DNA of 64,000 nt from an uncultured Muribaculaceae bacterium (GCA_910588065.1 CAJUPZ010000011.1:20125-84124), one strand, 5' to 3'; shown: positions 7,588 through 17,268, numbered from the stretch's first letter. Numbers and translations: made by a program. Notes: generated from the sequence alone by a model not told the origin.

Positions 7588-9054
7588 TCAGGTGTGCCAT
7601 TTCTTTAGGGTGAAGAGGAATTCGAGCCCACCGCCGGCACGGTTGTGGACAGACACGCTTCCGCCAAGAGCCTCGATTGTGTTTTTGACAATAGGCAGGC
7701 CAAGGCCTGTTCCGCCTACTTTTCTGGAGCGACCGGCATCAATGCGGTAGAAGCGTTCAAATAGGTGGGGGAGGTGTTCGGGGTCTACACCACCGCCGTT
7801 GTCGTAGAAACTGAATGTATAGTATTTTTCGGATTCTACAACGAGGCGGAGTCCCATTTCTGTGCCGTGGGAGTGTTGCGCGGCGTTTTTGATGAGATTT
7901 GACACGAGTCCTGACAGGAGTCCGGCATTGCCTTTGACAACGCAGTCAAGCGGGATGTCGTATTTGAAGGCCATGTTTCCGGCGAGTCCGGAGACACGGA
8001 GGTCGCTTTCGATTGTATAGACAAGGTCGTGGAAGTCAACTTCCGCGACGGGGATGTTTCCTGCGCCATCCTCGAGTCTTGTTATTTCGCTGACATCGCT
8101 CAGAAGGTTGCAAAGCCTCTCCACATTTTCCTGAGTGCGGGAGAGGAATCGGGCTTTAGTAGCCTCGTCCATGTCGGGGTTTGACATGATTGTGTCGATA
8201 TATCCTTTGATGACCCCGATCGGGGTTTTGAGCTCGTGGTTGATGTTGTTGGTGAGCTGCTTTTTTGTGAGGGCTTTGTCTTTGATAGCGTGAAGCGCTA
8301 TTTCGTGTTCGCGCTCGCTCCGGACTATCGCCTCGCTCTTTTCGGTGTAAAGTTTGACAATCTGGCGTGAGATGTCACCGAGTTCATCGTGAGGGAATTT
8401 GCTTGTGTCGTATTCAATTTTTCCGTCGGCGGCGTTATTGGCGAAGTCGCGGAGGATAGATATGTTTTTAGACAGCAGCCTTGTGGAGTAGTAGGCTATG
8501 ATAGTGGCGGTAAGCACTATGAACAGCAGAATCCAGTAGAAATTGCTGTTTGATTTGAGGGCGTCGATAACCTGAACAGTGTATGGCACCGAAGTGTGTA
8601 CAATGATTTTGCCGTCCTCGCTTTTGAGGGCTTTGTAAAAGAAGATGGTTCCATCCTGGTCTTTAGTGACCACCTCGCCTTTGCCGAATTTTACGGCATC
8701 CTCGATTTCCGGTCTTACTGCGGCATCGGAAAAGTCCTGGATGACAGGGAGTCCGGCATAGTATTCAAGTCGTCCGGTCTGTGTGTCATACACGCACAGA
8801 CTTGCATCGTCAAGCAACTCCTTTGTGAAGTGGTTGTTGACAAAGTTCATATACTGCCTGAGGTCGGTGTTGTGTGTGTATGCGTCGAGTATTCGCTTGC
8901 TGATCAGGTCAACCTGCTTGCGGATGATTTCGCCTCTTGATTCAACCTCGTGCATGTATTGGTAGACAATCACCACAGCGGCGAGAGTCCAAAGCATACC
9001 GAGCAGGGGTATGAACAGTTTCCACCTATAGCTAAACCGTTTCTTTAAAACCAT
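7588..9054 (-). CDS. Membrane sensor histidine kinase
   Basis: 488 residues: membrane helix 1 (about 12-33), an extracytoplasmic sensing region of about 135 residues with a PAS-like look, membrane helix 2 (about 172-192), a HAMP-like linker, then the kinase core. The phosphoacceptor is H273 in NINHELKTPIGVI; the ATP-binding lid shows N box NLIKNAAQHS, G1 DNGGGVDPEHLPHLFERFYR and G2 GGTGLGLPIVKN. It overlaps the response regulator gene by 23 bases, so the two are co-translated and certainly partners. The input signal cannot be read from the sequence. The gene is last in its operon. Confidence 0.95.
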   Translation of the reverse strand: MVLKKRFSYRWKLFIPLLGMLWTLAAVVIVYQYMHEVESRGEIIRKQVDLISKRILDAYTHNTDLRQYMNFVNNHFTKELLDDASLCVYDTQTGRLEYYAGLPVIQDFSDAAVRPEIEDAVKFGKGEVVTKDQDGTIFFYKALKSEDGKIIVHTSVPYTVQVIDALKSNSNFYWILLFIVLTATIIAYYSTRLLSKNISILRDFANNAADGKIEYDTSKFPHDELGDISRQIVKLYTEKSEAIVRSEREHEIALHAIKDKALTKKQLTNNINHELKTPIGVIKGYIDTIMSNPDMDEATKARFLSRTQENVERLCNLLSDVSEITRLEDGAGNIPVAEVDFHDLVYTIESDLRVSGLAGNMAFKYDIPLDCVVKGNAGLLSGLVSNLIKNAAQHSHGTEMGLRLVVESEKYYTFSFYDNGGGVDPEHLPHLFERFYRIDAGRSRKVGGTGLGLPIVKNTIEALGGSVSVHNRAGGGLEFLFTLKKWHT

Positions 9055-9742
9055 AGCCGAAGCCGAGCCTTGTTACAATGTTGTTGCCGTAGGGGCCGAT
9101 TTTTTTTCTAAGCCGGGCGATGTTTGTGTCAATGGTTCTGTTTGTTACGACAACGTCGCTGTCCCACACCTCTTTGAGCAGCTCCTCGCGTGAGTAGATT
9201 CTGTTTCTGTGGGTGAGAAGGTAGAGCAGTATGTCGAATTCGGTTTTGGTGAGACCAATCTCGTTGTTGTTGAGGTAACATAGCTTCTCATTGCGGTCGA
9301 TACGCAGGTTTTCAAAAACGATGTCAGGTTCGTATTCCGATGTTTCAGCGGCCATTGACCACTGCTTGGTGGGGTTGCTTCTTCTGAGTACTGCGCGCAC
9401 GCGGGCCAGCACCTCGCTGATAACGAAGGGTTTGGTGATATAGTCGTCGGCGCCTATGTTGAGGCCTGTGACAGTGTCGTCCTCGCCGGAGAGCGCGGAA
9501 CAGAATATGATAGGAATCTCTTCGGTGGCGGAGTTGTGGCGCACGGTTGTTGCGAAGTCAAATCCGCTGATGCGCTCCATCATGATGTCAACAATCATGA
9601 GAGAGTAGCATGAAAGGTCTTTTGTGAGAGCTTCTTCAGCGCTGTAGCAGCAATCCACGTCGTAGCCGTCTTTCTGCAGGTTGAACTTAAGTATCTCGCA
9701 GAGAGCTTCTTCGTCGTCGATTACCAGTATTTTTTTGCTCAT
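9032..9742 (-). CDS. OmpR/PhoB-family response regulator
   Basis: 236 residues: receiver domain (1-120) with acidic pocket D9-D10, phosphoacceptor D52 in MIVDIMMERISG and the conserved Lys in DDYITKPF; then a winged-helix DNA-binding domain (about 140-236) with the typical segments GLTKTEFDILLYLL and YSREELLKEVW ... TNRTIDTNIARLRKKIG. It is the first gene of the pair, with the kinase overlapping its end. Targets are unknown; the closest known pair in layout is the RprXY/PhoRB type, but I do not assign a name. Confidence 0.95.
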   Translation of the reverse strand: MSKKILVIDDEEALCEILKFNLQKDGYDVDCCYSAEEALTKDLSCYSLMIVDIMMERISGFDFATTVRHNSATEEIPIIFCSALSGEDDTVTGLNIGADDYITKPFVISEVLARVRAVLRRSNPTKQWSMAAETSEYEPDIVFENLRIDRNEKLCYLNNNEIGLTKTEFDILLYLLTHRNRIYSREELLKEVWDSDVVVTNRTIDTNIARLRKKIGPYGNNIVTRLGFGYGFKETV

Positions 9743-9792
9743 TACAGAGGTGGTGTTTGTTTTTTTAGCCGGTTAAAAAATTGTTTGCAGCC

Positions 9793-9800
9793 CAAAGTTA
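9793..9800 (-). promoter_or_regulatory. Candidate -7 box of the two-component pair
   Basis: TAACTTTG on the minus strand, 50 bases before the regulator start, is an exact TAnnTTTG match. A clear -33 element is missing. Confidence 0.45.
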
Positions 9801-9945
9801 CAAAAGAAAGAGCGGAGATAAACACTAAAGAATGTTAATAATATCATGAGGGGCAGAACCAACTGTGTGTTACAGCGTTGTAAGTGTATAATTACTATAT
9901 TTGCACTGTGTTTTTTCATGGTATTAGATTTAAGGTTAAAAAACA

Positions 9946-9979
9946 AAAAGGCTGTCGCGACGACAGCCTTTTGTTTTTT
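9946..9979 (-). terminator. Terminator of the dxr-rseP-rlmI-DPP III operon
   Basis: AAAAGGCTGTCG and CGACAGCCTTTT form a perfect 12-bp stem with a 3-base loop, 17 bases past the DPP III stop. Runs of T occur on both sides, so it could stop transcription in either direction. Confidence 0.85.
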
Positions 9980-9995
9980 TATGGTGTTGGGGGAG

Positions 9996-12008
9996 TTACT
10001 TGCCGAGGGTGGAGTAGGTGTCTGAGTAGCGGAACATCTGCGGCAGGTAGTCCTCTGAGTAGCTGACCTTTATGTCGGTAATGTTGCCGGCGGCATCGGT
10101 CACCGGGGTGTAGACGGGGTTTACAAAGCCTTTGTAGGGTGCGATTGACAGGGTGGCGTAGCGGTCGAGAATCTCGCGATGGAGCTCGGGGTCAACTTTC
10201 ACGCCGTATTTCTCAACGAGTGCGGCGCCGGCTTCGTAGTCGCCTTCGCTCTTGATGCGCTGGATTTCGGCGAGGAGCTGTCCGAAGAGGTTTCTGAGCG
10301 CGGGGTAGTCGTTGATTCTCACGTAAGTTTTGCCGTTTTTCTTCTCAAGTGCCACAACATTGTCTGCTGCGCCTTTTTCAAGCACCCATTCCGATATGAG
10401 CTTGCGGTTGCGCATGTGGGCTTCCTCAACATCTTTGCCGGGCTCGATGCGCATGAGCTGTGTCATGAGGCCGTTGAGGAGGTACTGGTAGTATTGCGGC
10501 TGATAAGCGTCGGGGTTGTCGATGAGGCCGAGCTCAACGAGCTTGGGGTCAGCGATGTAGTAGAGTGCGAAAAGGTCGGCACGGGCTTCCTCCAGGGTTG
10601 AACCGTGGGCTTTGAGGGCGTCGGGGTCAACACCTGGGAGCAGTTTGCCGGACGCATGGCCGAGGCATTCGTGCAGGTCGGTGTGGAGATTGTCGGTGAT
10701 GAAGAGGTATTTGTCAAGCATCTGACGCACAGCGGGGTCGTCGACAAACTCCTCATTGAAGCCGTTGCCGTGGGCCGCTTCGTCGTAGGCCTGAGTGATG
10801 TTTTCAATAGTCACGCTCTTGGAGCCGTGTGCGGCGCGAATCCAGTTGGAGTTGGGCAGGTTGATGCCTATGGGTGTTGCGGGGTAAGCGTCGCCGGCGA
10901 GTATTGCCGCGGTGATTACCTTGGCAGTAACTCCCTTCACCTCATCTTTGCGGAAGCGGGGGTCGACGGGCGAATTTGACTCAAACCACTGGGCATTGCC
11001 GCTTATCACCTCAGTGCGGTGTGATGCCTCGAGGTTTTTGAAATTGACAATAGATTCCCATGCGCCTGTCATGCCGAGGGGGTCGTCATAGCTCTCGATG
11101 AATCCGTTTATGAAATCGACGCGCGAGTCGGTGTCGGCTGTCCAGAGGATGGAATAGTCGTCAAAGTCCTTCAGGTTGCCTGAGCGGTAGTATTGTATCA
11201 GTTTGTCGATAGCCGCGCGCTGGGCGTCGTTTTCGGCGAATGAAGATGCTTTTTCAAGCATTTCAACAATTTTTTCTATGGCCGGGGAGTAGAGGCCGCC
11301 AACTTTGTACTGCTGCTCTACTATATTTCCGGCTGCATCTTTGGTGACGCGGGTGTTGAGGCCGTACATCACCGGGGTTGTGTCAGTGGTGTCCTTTATC
11401 GCGGCGAAGTAGGCCTCGACTTCGGGCTGGGTCACTCCCTCGTAGAGGTTGTTGGCCGAGGTGAGTATCAGGTCCTGGCCTTCAGCCTGGTTCACCTTCT
11501 TGGCCATGAAGGAGGGGTCGAAGATTAGTTTGGTGAGAATGTCGGTATCGGCCGGTTTCCGGTCAGCGGGGAGTTTTGCAATCTGTGCTGCAAGAAATTC
11601 GCGTGAGAAAGCGGGAGTAAACTTGTCCATCGAATAGTGGTGATGGATGCCGTTGCCGAATTCCACCTGCTTGAGGTATGTCTCGAAAGCCTTGAACTGC
11701 GGGTCGTTTTTGTCGCCGGAGTAGTTTTTGTAGATGTTTTCGAGGAGAGATCTCATCTGCAGGTTGTACTTGTTGTTCTGATCCCAGAGGATGTCGCGGC
11801 CGTAAAGGGCGGCTTCTGTGAGGTAGTATACGAGCTTTTTCTGGTTGAGGGGCAGCTCCTCGAAGCCGGGCACTTTGTAACGGAGCACCTGGATGTCGGA
11901 GAAGCGGTCAACCACATAGTTGAAATCGTTTGAATCTTTAGCCATGGCAGCTGTTGGTGAGCCGATGATAGCCAGCGAGGCGGCGGCTCTGATTAGGATT
12001 GAGTTCAT
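9996..12008 (-). CDS. Dipeptidyl-peptidase III (peptidase M49)
   Basis: 670 residues. It removes dipeptides from the N-termini of short peptides using zinc. The family motif is plain: HECLGH at about 446-451 and EEARAD at about 473-478, which supply the two His and one Glu zinc ligands and the catalytic Glu. A hydrophobic start ending TAAMAKDS (about residue 24) looks like a signal peptide, so a periplasmic site is likely. The gene begins 4 bases after the RlmI-like gene and closes the four-gene operon; a strong terminator follows. Peptide degradation fits the proteolytic, peptide-importing traits seen elsewhere in the window. Start ATG at 12008 is the only one giving the signal. Confidence 0.95.
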   Translation of the reverse strand: MNSILIRAAASLAIIGSPTAAMAKDSNDFNYVVDRFSDIQVLRYKVPGFEELPLNQKKLVYYLTEAALYGRDILWDQNNKYNLQMRSLLENIYKNYSGDKNDPQFKAFETYLKQVEFGNGIHHHYSMDKFTPAFSREFLAAQIAKLPADRKPADTDILTKLIFDPSFMAKKVNQAEGQDLILTSANNLYEGVTQPEVEAYFAAIKDTTDTTPVMYGLNTRVTKDAAGNIVEQQYKVGGLYSPAIEKIVEMLEKASSFAENDAQRAAIDKLIQYYRSGNLKDFDDYSILWTADTDSRVDFINGFIESYDDPLGMTGAWESIVNFKNLEASHRTEVISGNAQWFESNSPVDPRFRKDEVKGVTAKVITAAILAGDAYPATPIGINLPNSNWIRAAHGSKSVTIENITQAYDEAAHGNGFNEEFVDDPAVRQMLDKYLFITDNLHTDLHECLGHASGKLLPGVDPDALKAHGSTLEEARADLFALYYIADPKLVELGLIDNPDAYQPQYYQYLLNGLMTQLMRIEPGKDVEEAHMRNRKLISEWVLEKGAADNVVALEKKNGKTYVRINDYPALRNLFGQLLAEIQRIKSEGDYEAGAALVEKYGVKVDPELHREILDRYATLSIAPYKGFVNPVYTPVTDAAGNITDIKVSYSEDYLPQMFRYSDTYSTLGK

Positions 12009-12012
12009 GCGG

Positions 12013-13194
12013 TTATTCTATATATAATATGAGTCCCTTGAGGTATTCGCCTTCGGGGTGGTATATGTTCACGGGGTGGTCGGCGGGCTGGGTGAGCTGA
12101 TGCAGTATGCGCACCTTTCTGCCGGTCTGGGCGCAGGCCGAGAACACCGCAAGCCTGAACTGCTCTTTGGATATGGCCTGTGAGCATGAGAATGTGAACA
12201 GGATGCCTCCGGGAGCTATCTTTTCGATTGCTTTGGCGTTGAGGCGCTGATAGCCGCGCAGTGCGTTGCGTATCGCAGAGCGGTGTTTGGCAAAAGCCGG
12301 CGGGTCGAGGACAATGAGGTCGAATTCGCCCGGCTTCATGGCTGTGAGATATTTGAACGCATCTTCGGCTACAGCCGAGTGGCGGTTGTCGCCGGGAAAG
12401 TTCAGCTCAATGTTGGCGTTTGTGAGGCTGATGGCCTTTTCAGAGCTGTCTACCGAAACTACTCTCTTTGCGGCGCCACGCATGGCGTAGACCGAGAAGC
12501 CCCCGGTGTAGCAGAACATATTGAGCACATTGCGTCCGGGGCTGAAGCGCTCGAGCAGCGAGCGGTTGTCGCGCTGGTCCACAAAAAATCCTGTTTTCTG
12601 TCCCCTCAGCCAGTCTACTCTGAATTTGAGTCCGTTCTCAATAGCCACATCGGTAGTGAAGCCGCCGATGATATATTGGTTCACGGGGTCGAGGCTCGCC
12701 TTGAACGGCAGGGTTGTCTCAGACTTGTAATACACATTTTTCACGCGCCCGTTGTCCAGCGAGGTGAGGGCTTCGGCGATAGTGTTGCGGGCAAAGTGCA
12801 TGCCGGGGGAGTGGGCCTGCATCACAGCGGTGTCGCCGTAGATGTCAACCACGAGTCCGGGCAGGAAATCGCCCTCGCCGTGCACCAGACGGAATGCGCT
12901 GCCGTTTCCGGTGAGGCCGAGCGAGCGGCGCAGCTCCCAGGCGTGGCTCAGCCGCGTGGTGTAGAAATCGCTGTCAATCACGGTGTCGTCCGCGGCAAGC
13001 ATTCTCACTGCTATGCTGCCGATCTGGTAGTGGCCTGTTCCCAGCAGATTGCCGCTGTGTGATTCCACTCTCACAACATCCCCCTCCTCGATATCCTCAG
13101 GCAGGGTCTCTATCGCCCCCGAGAACACCCAGGGGTGGAATCGCTCGAGTGATTCCTCTTTGCCTTTGCGCAGGCGTATTGTTTTGTAGCTCAT
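12013..13194 (-). CDS. rlmI: RlmI-like 23S rRNA (cytosine-C5) methyltransferase
   Basis: 393 residues, the family's usual length. An N-terminal PUA domain (about 1-80, starting SYKTIRLRKGKEES) precedes a class I SAM methyltransferase: motif I as NMFCYTGGFSVYAMRGAAK, SAM-binding acid in VVSVDSSEKAI, the DLIVLDPPAFAKHR loop, and a Cys in FTFSCSQAIS that fits the catalytic cysteine of RNA m5C enzymes. E. coli RlmI modifies C1962; the same target here is inferred from homology. It lies 9 bases after rseP and 4 bases before DPP III. The symbol is by similarity only. Confidence 0.85.
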   Translation of the reverse strand: MSYKTIRLRKGKEESLERFHPWVFSGAIETLPEDIEEGDVVRVESHSGNLLGTGHYQIGSIAVRMLAADDTVIDSDFYTTRLSHAWELRRSLGLTGNGSAFRLVHGEGDFLPGLVVDIYGDTAVMQAHSPGMHFARNTIAEALTSLDNGRVKNVYYKSETTLPFKASLDPVNQYIIGGFTTDVAIENGLKFRVDWLRGQKTGFFVDQRDNRSLLERFSPGRNVLNMFCYTGGFSVYAMRGAAKRVVSVDSSEKAISLTNANIELNFPGDNRHSAVAEDAFKYLTAMKPGEFDLIVLDPPAFAKHRSAIRNALRGYQRLNAKAIEKIAPGGILFTFSCSQAISKEQFRLAVFSACAQTGRKVRILHQLTQPADHPVNIYHPEGEYLKGLILYIE

Positions 13195-13203
13195 AGTGTT
13201 CGG

Positions 13204-14571
13204 TTATTTGAATACGGCTCTGAAGATGTCCATGCCGTTGGCGTAGACAAGCAGCAGAAGAAGGAATGCCATGCCGGCGTACTGGGCATATTCCATCACC
13301 TTTTCGCTGGGTTTACGGCGGGTGATGACCTCATAGAGGAGAAACATCACATGGCCGCCGTCGAGCCCCGGTATCGGAATTATGTTCATGAAGGCTAGCG
13401 CCACAGACAGAAAAGCGGTTATCTGCCAGAAGCTGTACCAGTTCCATTTTTCAGGAAACATATTGCCGATTGCTCCGAAGCCGCCTATGCTCTTGGCTCC
13501 GTCCGAGGTGAACACATATTTCATCGAGCCGACATAGTTGCTCAAAGTGCCGGTGCCTATTTTCCATCCCTGGGGCACAGACTCGAAGATGTTGTAGCGC
13601 ACTGTGACAGTGGGGTAGATATCGGTCAGGGGCATCAGCTGGAATCCGAGTTTGCCTGTGGATGAAGGTGTTACGTCAAGCACAATCGGCTTGCCGTTGC
13701 GCTCCACTGTCACCTTGCTCTCCTTGCCGGCGTTGTCGAGCAACGCTTGGGTCAGCTCTGTGAATGCCGGGGTGGGGGTGTCGTTGACGGCAACGATGCG
13801 GTCACCTTCCTTCATGCCGGCTTTGTCGGCGGGGTCGCCGGGCTGCAGACGGCCGATGAACACCGGCACGCGGTAGTACATGAATCCCTGGCTGTCATTG
13901 AGTTTCAGAATAAAGTCGGAAGGTATTGCTATGCTCACAGTGTCAGTGTGGTTGCGGAGCACCTTGACCTCGGAGGCTGCCGCGATATGGTACATATAGT
14001 CACCCTTCGAGGCGTCGATTTTCTCACCGTCGGCGGTGAGGGGTATGTCGCCGTCGCGGAAGCCCACCTCCTTGGCGGCGTCAACAAACTCCATGCCCTC
14101 GTATGCCTGGTCGAGAGGAATATACTTGTTGCCCCAGTGCCAGGCTATGCCCGCATAGATGACAATGGCGAGGATAAAGTTGAAAATCACACCGCCGAGC
14201 ATCACCAGCAGGCGTTTGTAAGCCTCCTTGGAGCGGAATTCCCAAGGCTGCGGCTCTTTTGCGAGCTGCTCTTTGTCCATGCTCTCGTCAATCATGCCGG
14301 CGATTTTGACATAGCCTCCGAGCGGCAGCCAGCCGATGCCATACTCGGTGTCGCGCCATGAGGCCTTTTCGTTGCCGTCTTTGTCATATTCTATCTTCTT
14401 TTTCTTCGGTTTCCATTTTGCTATCGAAAACCAGGGATTGAAAAACAGATAGAATTTTTCAACTTTTATGCCGAAGGCGCGGGCAATTATGTAATGGCCG
14501 AACTCATGGATGATAACCAGGAATGCCAGAGCAACCACAAGCTGGGCGGCTTTTATGAGAAATGTTTCCAT
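13204..14571 (-). CDS. rseP: RseP/site-2 zinc metalloprotease (M50)
   Basis: 455 residues. It cuts transmembrane segments inside the membrane, for example of anti-sigma factors or leftover signal peptides. Seen: HEFGH at 22-26 in the first membrane helix, a PDZ domain (about residues 215-310; GDPADKAGMKEGDRIVAVND), and the third zinc-ligand region NIIPIPGLDGGHV near the C-terminus, followed by a last helix. Typical length is 430-460. It starts 9 bases after dxr, a pairing common in bacteria. Its substrate in this organism is not shown; no sigma-E/RseA-like gene is in the window. Confidence 0.95.
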   Translation of the reverse strand: METFLIKAAQLVVALAFLVIIHEFGHYIIARAFGIKVEKFYLFFNPWFSIAKWKPKKKKIEYDKDGNEKASWRDTEYGIGWLPLGGYVKIAGMIDESMDKEQLAKEPQPWEFRSKEAYKRLLVMLGGVIFNFILAIVIYAGIAWHWGNKYIPLDQAYEGMEFVDAAKEVGFRDGDIPLTADGEKIDASKGDYMYHIAAASEVKVLRNHTDTVSIAIPSDFILKLNDSQGFMYYRVPVFIGRLQPGDPADKAGMKEGDRIVAVNDTPTPAFTELTQALLDNAGKESKVTVERNGKPIVLDVTPSSTGKLGFQLMPLTDIYPTVTVRYNIFESVPQGWKIGTGTLSNYVGSMKYVFTSDGAKSIGGFGAIGNMFPEKWNWYSFWQITAFLSVALAFMNIIPIPGLDGGHVMFLLYEVITRRKPSEKVMEYAQYAGMAFLLLLLVYANGMDIFRAVFK

Positions 14572-14580
14572 AAACAGTTT

Positions 14581-15744
14581 TTAGATTAGCGATTTGATGG
14601 CCTCGGCAGCCTTGGCTCGCGCCTCGGTGTTGACGGCCACATAGTCATTATAAGTAGGCTTGGCCACGAAAGATGTTGTGCCAAGAGTGGATTCGATGAC
14701 GCGGTATATGTCGAGGAAGCGGATTTGCCCGGCGAGGAAACTGGCCACGGCAACTTCGTTGGCGGCGTTGACAGTGCAGGCGGTTGTGCCACCTTCGGCG
14801 AGCGAGCGGTAAGCCAGATTGAGGCAGGGGAAGCGGCCGGTATCCGGCTTCTCGAAAGTTAGGGTGGCGTAGTCGGCCACATTCAGCCGGCGCTCCGGCG
14901 CATCAATGCGTGTGGCATCGCCGAGGGCGTAGCGTATCGGCAGGTGCATGTCCGGAATGCCGAGTTGGGCTTTCACGGCGCCATCGCGAAACTGCACCAT
15001 CGAGTGGACAATGCTCTGGGGGTGCACCACAGCCTCTATTCTTTCGGCGGGTATGCCGAAGAGCCAGCGGGCCTCGATGATTTCAAAGGCTTTGTTGAGC
15101 ATGGTGGCGGAGTCGATGGTGATTTTGTTGCCCATATTCCAGTTGGGATGGGCGAGGGCATCGGCAACTGTCACATTCTCAAGTTCTTTGTCGGTGCGGG
15201 TGCGGAACGGGCCACCGGAGGCGGTGATGATAAGGCGGTCTATTGTGTCGGCATCCTCGCCAACAAGACACTGGTATATGGCTGAATGCTCGGAGTCTAC
15301 CGGCAGTACCGACGAGGTGGAGGTGCTGAGCAGCCGGGTTATTAGCTCGCCGGCCACAACAAGCGTCTCCTTGTTTGCAAGAGCTATGTCTTTGCCGGCG
15401 CGGATGGCGCGGATAGTGGGCTCGAGGCCGCTGTAGCCGACTGTGGCTGTCACAACGGTGGAGAATGACTCGATTTCCATGGCGTCCGCCAGAGCCGCGG
15501 CGCCGGAGGCGGTGGCTATGCCCAGCGGCTGCAGGGCTGCTTTTAGAGCCGGATATTTCGATTCGTCGGCAATAACGGCGAGCTCCGGACGATGGGTGCG
15601 GGCCTGCTCGATGAGCCGGTCGACATTGCTGCCGGCGGCAAGCACGCTCACCCCGAACCGGTCGGGCCGTTGCGACACAATTTCCAGTGTCTGGGTGCCT
15701 ATTGAGCCGGTGCTGCCTATTACTGCGATATATTTTTTTTGCAT
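14581..15744 (-). CDS. dxr: 1-deoxy-D-xylulose 5-phosphate reductoisomerase
   Basis: 387 residues, full length. It catalyses the first committed step of the MEP isoprenoid pathway, making 2-C-methyl-D-erythritol 4-phosphate with NADPH. Seen: N-terminal GSTGSIGTQTLEIV, ANKETLVVAGE, the metal and substrate segment PVDSEHSAIYQCL, ASGGPFR, and HPNWNMGNKITIDSATMLNKAFE. It is the first gene of the operon with rseP, rlmI and DPP III, at 9-, 9- and 4-base spacings. A -7 box lies 32 bases upstream. Confidence 0.97.
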   Translation of the reverse strand: MQKKYIAVIGSTGSIGTQTLEIVSQRPDRFGVSVLAAGSNVDRLIEQARTHRPELAVIADESKYPALKAALQPLGIATASGAAALADAMEIESFSTVVTATVGYSGLEPTIRAIRAGKDIALANKETLVVAGELITRLLSTSTSSVLPVDSEHSAIYQCLVGEDADTIDRLIITASGGPFRTRTDKELENVTVADALAHPNWNMGNKITIDSATMLNKAFEIIEARWLFGIPAERIEAVVHPQSIVHSMVQFRDGAVKAQLGIPDMHLPIRYALGDATRIDAPERRLNVADYATLTFEKPDTGRFPCLNLAYRSLAEGGTTACTVNAANEVAVASFLAGQIRFLDIYRVIESTLGTTSFVAKPTYNDYVAVNTEARAKAAEAIKSLI

Positions 15745-15775
15745 TGTGCTTGAGGGGGCTTCTATTAATAAGGTG

Positions 15776-15783
15776 CAAAGTTA
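15776..15783 (-). promoter_or_regulatory. Candidate -7 box of dxr
   Basis: TAACTTTG on the minus strand, an exact -7 consensus match, 32 bases before the dxr start. No convincing -33 element. Confidence 0.45.
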
Positions 15784-15973
15784 GTCAGAAAACTCCAATT
15801 TGCCCGAAAAATAGAGCAAAAACAAAAAAAGTTTGTGCAAAGCCCGAACAAAAAAACGTGAGGCAATGTTATTAAATCAAAACGACGCCCACGGACGGGT
15901 TATCAAGGTTTTTCCACCGTGGCACGTCAGAAGAGTAATTAAAATTAAAGTTTCATTAAAATTTACGAGAGAA

Positions 15974-17170
15974 ATGAAAAAGAATCTTCTTTTCGCAATC
16001 GCAGGATGCGGCGCAATGCTGCTTTCGGCAAACACAGCTAAGGCTCAGGAAACGGTTGTTGTTGAAGAAACTGTTGTCACTGAAGTTCCTGTTGAGTGCA
16101 AAACTCAGTACAGCACCTCCTGGAAAGATAACTGGTTCATCCAGTTAGGCGCCGGTATCCAGATCCCCTATGTGGACCACTACCTCAACACCGGCAAGGA
16201 CAAACGTCACATCACCGCCCTCTACAACGTAGGCTTCGGCCACTGGTTCAGCCCCTACCTCGGATTCCGCATCACAGGCTACTACGGCAAGATGCACCTC
16301 GACTGGGCCAAGACCTCAAGCGCAAACATGGCCAATGCCAATGCGGACCTCATGTGGGATATGTTCAACTCAATCGCCGGTCCTAAAGCCGACCGCGTGT
16401 TCAGCATCATTCCCTTCGTAGGTGTCGGCGGTACTTACACCTGGGGCTTTGACCCCACCTACGCCGCAATCCCCGACGGCGACGGCCACCGCAAAACCAA
16501 AGAATGGACCCTCCCCGTGTCCGCCGGTATCCAGCTCCGTCTGCGCCTCTGCAAATATGTTGACTTCTTCGCTGAAGGTCGTGTGAACTTCTATGGCGAC
16601 AACTTCAACAATGTAGCCTCCGGCGATCCTATCGAAGCAAACGTCAATGTATATGGTGGTTTCCTCTTTAACATCGGCGGCCGCAAATACAACGCTTACA
16701 ATCCCTGCGAATATCTCGGATACATCAACAACCTCAACAATCAGGTTAATAACCTCCGTGGCGAACTCGCTACAACAGCAGCAGCTCTCGCAGCAGCAGA
16801 AGCTCAGCTCCCGTGCCCCGAAGTGGTTGCTCAGGAAGTGGTTGTACAGGCTCCCATGCTCACCTCAGTACGATTCAAAATCAACAGCGCTGTCATCACC
16901 GACGAAGAAATGGTTAACGTCTACAACGTAGCCGAATGGATGAAGGCCAACCCCAACGTGAATGTCCTCGTACAGGGCTACGCCGACAAAGACACCGGTA
17001 CATCAGCTTACAACATGGAGCTCTCACAGCGTCGCGGTCAGGCAGTTGTTGACGCCCTCGTTAACTACGGCATCGATTCTTCCCGCCTCACCATCCAGGC
17101 AAACGGCAGCGATGTTCAGCCCTACGACGAAAACAACTGGAACCGTATCGTAATCTTCACTCAGCCCTAA
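15974..17170 (+). CDS. OmpA-family outer-membrane porin
   Basis: 398 residues from the ATG at 15974, chosen because it opens the signal peptide (MKKNLLFAIAG ... AKAQ); an in-frame start 47 codons earlier would bury it. The N-terminal part alternates like a β-barrel (about 40-270), followed by a short coiled coil (NNLNNQVNNLRGELATTAAALAAAEAQ) and a C-terminal OmpA peptidoglycan-binding domain (about 290-398) with LSQRRGQAVVDALVNYG and a nearby Asp-rich DKDTG. Codons are strongly biased (CTC, AAC, ATC, GGC), as expected for an abundant protein. It anchors outer membrane to peptidoglycan. A strong terminator follows. Similar in design to the protein at 50626-51825. Confidence 0.93.
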   Translation: MKKNLLFAIAGCGAMLLSANTAKAQETVVVEETVVTEVPVECKTQYSTSWKDNWFIQLGAGIQIPYVDHYLNTGKDKRHITALYNVGFGHWFSPYLGFRITGYYGKMHLDWAKTSSANMANANADLMWDMFNSIAGPKADRVFSIIPFVGVGGTYTWGFDPTYAAIPDGDGHRKTKEWTLPVSAGIQLRLRLCKYVDFFAEGRVNFYGDNFNNVASGDPIEANVNVYGGFLFNIGGRKYNAYNPCEYLGYINNLNNQVNNLRGELATTAAALAAAEAQLPCPEVVAQEVVVQAPMLTSVRFKINSAVITDEEMVNVYNVAEWMKANPNVNVLVQGYADKDTGTSAYNMELSQRRGQAVVDALVNYGIDSSRLTIQANGSDVQPYDENNWNRIVIFTQP

Positions 17171-17232
17171 GCGCGGAGTGTCCCCCGAAAAAACGAGAAA
17201 TCTCGTAAGAATTATTAAATAAGTGACACCCG

Positions 17233-17268
17233 GAGTCCCCGTCAGTGATGGCGGGGACTCTTTTTTTT
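17233..17268 (+). terminator. Terminator of the first ompA-like gene
   Basis: GAGTCCCCG and CGGGGACTC form a 9-bp perfect stem with a 10-base loop followed by eight T, 63 bases after the stop. Confidence 0.9.

Noticed and set aside
12283..13062. A 259-codon plus-strand frame across the RlmI-like gene
   Set aside because: Composition is that of an antisense shadow, and the minus-strand gene has all the methyltransferase motifs.
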